64,000 nucleotides of DNA from Gymnogyps californianus (taxonomy: Eukaryota; Chordata; Aves; Accipitriformes; Cathartidae): contig NC_059473.1 in assembly GCF_018139145.2 (NCBI RefSeq), positions 60,928,707 through 60,992,706 of the forward strand. The letters run 5' to 3'. Shown piece after piece: positions 61,501-64,000 of the stretch. How positions within the stretch are numbered: position 1 is the first letter of the stretch; each line of letters opens with the position of its first letter. The notes beneath the pieces were generated by a model. That model was not told the origin of the DNA, ran no database searches, and was given only the letters and a program-made list of their open reading frames with translations. The position numbers and the translations under genes are program-made.

Positions 61501-64000
61501 GATTTTCAGGCAATGCAGACACTTTTTGAAATAGAAACTTTCTGTGGGGTAGTCATGCACTTACTCTTTCCTTTGCTATAAATCCAGACCTGCTCATGGG
61601 TGGATCAGCACTACTGGGACTTAAAAGTGTCAGTGAACAATGCTGTCCCATTTGTATTAGTGCTCCTTTAACTTTTTCCTTGTTGTTTGTTACTGCTGTT
61701 ATTACCTGGACTGCTCTAGCAGAGCGTTAGCATAGATGAAATTCCTGTAACAAGCAGCATTTTAACAACTGGGACCTGTGGTTTTAGGTGTGCTCTTCTT
61801 TTAATGCTGGCAGGTGCTCTGTGCTTCCTGAAGTCACTGTTACTGCTACCAGAGAAGAAATATCTTGCAGCAGCTTTGTGATAAAAGAGATACTTCTAGA
61901 ACTAATTTACAGTGTCAGTACCTTTATTGTTTCTATGTGAGATTGCTAGCAGAGGGAAAGAGATCCTGGAAACCAGCTGTAGTTATTTAATTCATGACCT
62001 GTCAGAAAAGAAGGTTTTGGTTTCCAATCCTGACAAGTACCTTGGGTGAAAAGCAGAGCATGGTCCTGGCTATGCAAAGAGCTGACCTACCTGAGCCCTC
62101 AGCACACTGGGTAGCACTGCATTTGAGTGATTTTCCTGAGTGGAGTGTGGAGTTTTCTGCTATCTTGAAGGCTTATGTTGTACTGGTTTGATCCACTTTC
62201 CATTTCAGTGGTGGAATATTTCTATTAACTTTCCCACAAGCTGATTCGAACTGCAGAAAAAAGGAAAAAAAAAAGTTACTCTTCTTTGCACCTTTAATTT
62301 TCCTGTCAATGTTAAGATTTTGATTTGAATCCATGAGTGGTGCATTTTATAAGCAACCTCAGCAATGCTTTGCTCCTAGAGGTGTAAGTAACCTTTTCTT
62401 TAAAAAATGAAGAACAACTGGATGCACTTGTAGTGTCCCTCTGACTGCCAAGCATTCGTTAGCAAATACTCAGGCAAATGGGCCTCTTTACGCAGATATG
62501 TCTGAGCCCGTATGTGGACATATTCATGTGCGGAGTTTGAGTTGGAGAAAATAAGCTGCTCTTGATAGACTTGCTGGGGCAGGTATCTCCCTGAAATGAG
62601 ATTTATGTTTTCCATTCAAAAAGCATTCAGTCTAAAGATGGTTGTGAAGGAAAAAGAAACAGAAATACATGTTCTTAAAGCATAAAGCAAGGCAATGGTT
62701 TATCCGAGCTGTAGGATGAGAGAAGGAGGGGGTGGACAGACAAACCTGTGCACAGCAGTGTGGGCTCCCAGAAGGGGCGCAGAACTGCACCTGGGGGCCA
62801 CTGCAACAGGGAAAGGGAGCTCCTGGACATCTCGGCGGGACTAGCTGCCACGTTCCCCTTTAGTGTGATTCAGCAAATCGTTTCCCCATTGGACAAGATG
62901 GAAGTAAGCTGCCTCTGCCACCTGCCTGGTCGCCTGCTGACCAAACCTGCTCTGAGCAGCCAGCAGAAAGCGTGGCTGCCTTTGACCTCTGCTGGCCTTT
63001 TTCTGGCCTTCCTCTGCCCTTTGCACTTTTATATAGAACATAAAGTCCAAATCCTATCTTAAGATTAGATTTGACATCCTTGAACAGATAAAGGAGAAAA
63101 ATAAATTGTTACCCTGAAGAAAGCTATGAAGAAAAATATCAGACTGATAGCTTCTTTGCTTTTAAGTTTTGCCGATCAGAAATCAGAGGCTCAATTTTGG
63201 ATCAAACATCCATAATGGTTTTGCAAATACTCCCAGCTAGTGAAGATGCAAACAGCAGCTCCTCCAGCTTGCTCTAATGAACCGGCAGCTCTTTGTTGGT
63301 GCTAGCAGAGCAATTAGGCTCCCTGCTAGAAGAGCGGTGTTTGTTACGCAGTTGCATCTGAGTGATTGGAGTTATTTTACTCAAGCAGACCTCACTGATA
63401 CACAATTAAAATGGCATTTTCATCTCACACTTAGAGGTTGAGAAAAAGCTTTTGAAGACCTTAGCTGCTCTGATGATGAGCTTGGTGATGAACAAAATCA
63501 AACAAGGGTCTTTTGTTGCGGCAGTTGGGTCGTGACTGAGACAGTTGGCTGCTTCATTATAGCAAATATGTAGGTGGCCTTTCTCATGTTTTGAGATCCA
63601 AGAGAGGAGCTGTGACTTTACTGACACCTTTGAGGGGAGTGGAGTCAATCCTTTGCAGAAGCAGGGTCATGTCAGCTGTGCCGTATGCCGCACGTGCTGA
63701 CAGTGAGCCCTTTCCTCTCAGCTGCTTTGAAGTTACAGGCTCCATCTTTCTGGCAGGATCAGATCCGAGTGGTGAGATCACCCTGGGTTCGGGCAACTTA
63801 AAATCTGTCTAATTTTTTGCACCTGTTTGATTGTGGTATTTATAGCTCATTTTTACCTGTTCTTTCTCTTCGGCATAATAGTTACCAGCAGCCTTCCTTG
63901 CTGGTACTGGTTCAGCTCTGAGGGAAGCGCTGGATGTAATTTGGAGGATGATTAGGGTGAGATCAGCTCTTGAAACACGAGTCAAGTTAATGATGAAACC
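55561..64000. other. noncoding DNA, nothing recognised
   Basis: Over 8.4 kb I recognise no exon, RNA gene or transposon. A short (TTTTG) run lies at about 58061-58081. A GC-richer segment near 56740-56930 and another near 62750-63030 are open on both strands for 69-104 codons with no family features. The window ends in ordinary sequence, so any gene or intron is cut by the window edge. Confidence 0.5.
58061..58081. repeat. (TTTTG)n short repeat
   Basis: Three to four TTTTG units in a row. Confidence 0.8.

Noticed and set aside
1..64000. tRNA, rRNA, snRNA genes and CRISPR arrays
   Set aside because: No tRNA B-box with a matching A-box, no recognisable U-snRNA or rRNA sequence, and no regularly spaced repeats were seen. 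CRISPR is not expected in a bird genome.

Overview
This window reads as vertebrate nuclear DNA from a bird. The main evidence is a 1.2 kb CR1 LINE at 11735-12948. Its 3' end carries the (ATTCTATG)-type tail and its reading frame matches the C-terminal part of CR1 reverse transcriptase. Three shorter CR1-like tails lie elsewhere. CR1 dominance, low overall repeat content, short introns or intergenic DNA with scattered GC-rich patches, and the absence of Alu/L1/MIR-like sequence fit an avian genome. I cannot name the species.

I find no convincing host protein-coding gene. Almost all open frames are 60-170 codons, overlap open frames on the opposite strand, and carry no domain I recognise. The window is most simply intergenic DNA or intron of a large gene. 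Layout: 1-11.7 kb is plain noncoding DNA with small microsatellites, a purine-rich tract (5.3-5.5 kb) and several GC-rich patches. 11.7-12.9 kb is the CR1 LINE on the minus strand. 12.9-14.6 kb is an AT-rich, CpG-poor block. 15.2-15.8 and 17.8-18.0 kb are small CpG-richer patches, the second holding a perfect GC hairpin. 18-35 kb is featureless apart from small tandem duplications and one doubtful CR1 tail. 35.6-35.9 kb is a plus-strand CR1 tail. 38.7-39.35 kb on the minus strand holds a 216-codon frame with one stop, encoding a coiled-coil segment that looks like a retroelement ORF1 or an old coding remnant. 39.5-53.4 kb is mostly plain. 53.4-54.2 kb is the only strong CpG island, with a long G-run. 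54.2-64 kb is plain except for a GA microsatellite.

No genes can be shown to work together. The two places most worth testing are the CpG island, as a possible promoter and first exon, and the coiled-coil frame on the minus strand near 39 kb. I did not find an undescribed biological system that I could defend from sequence alone.
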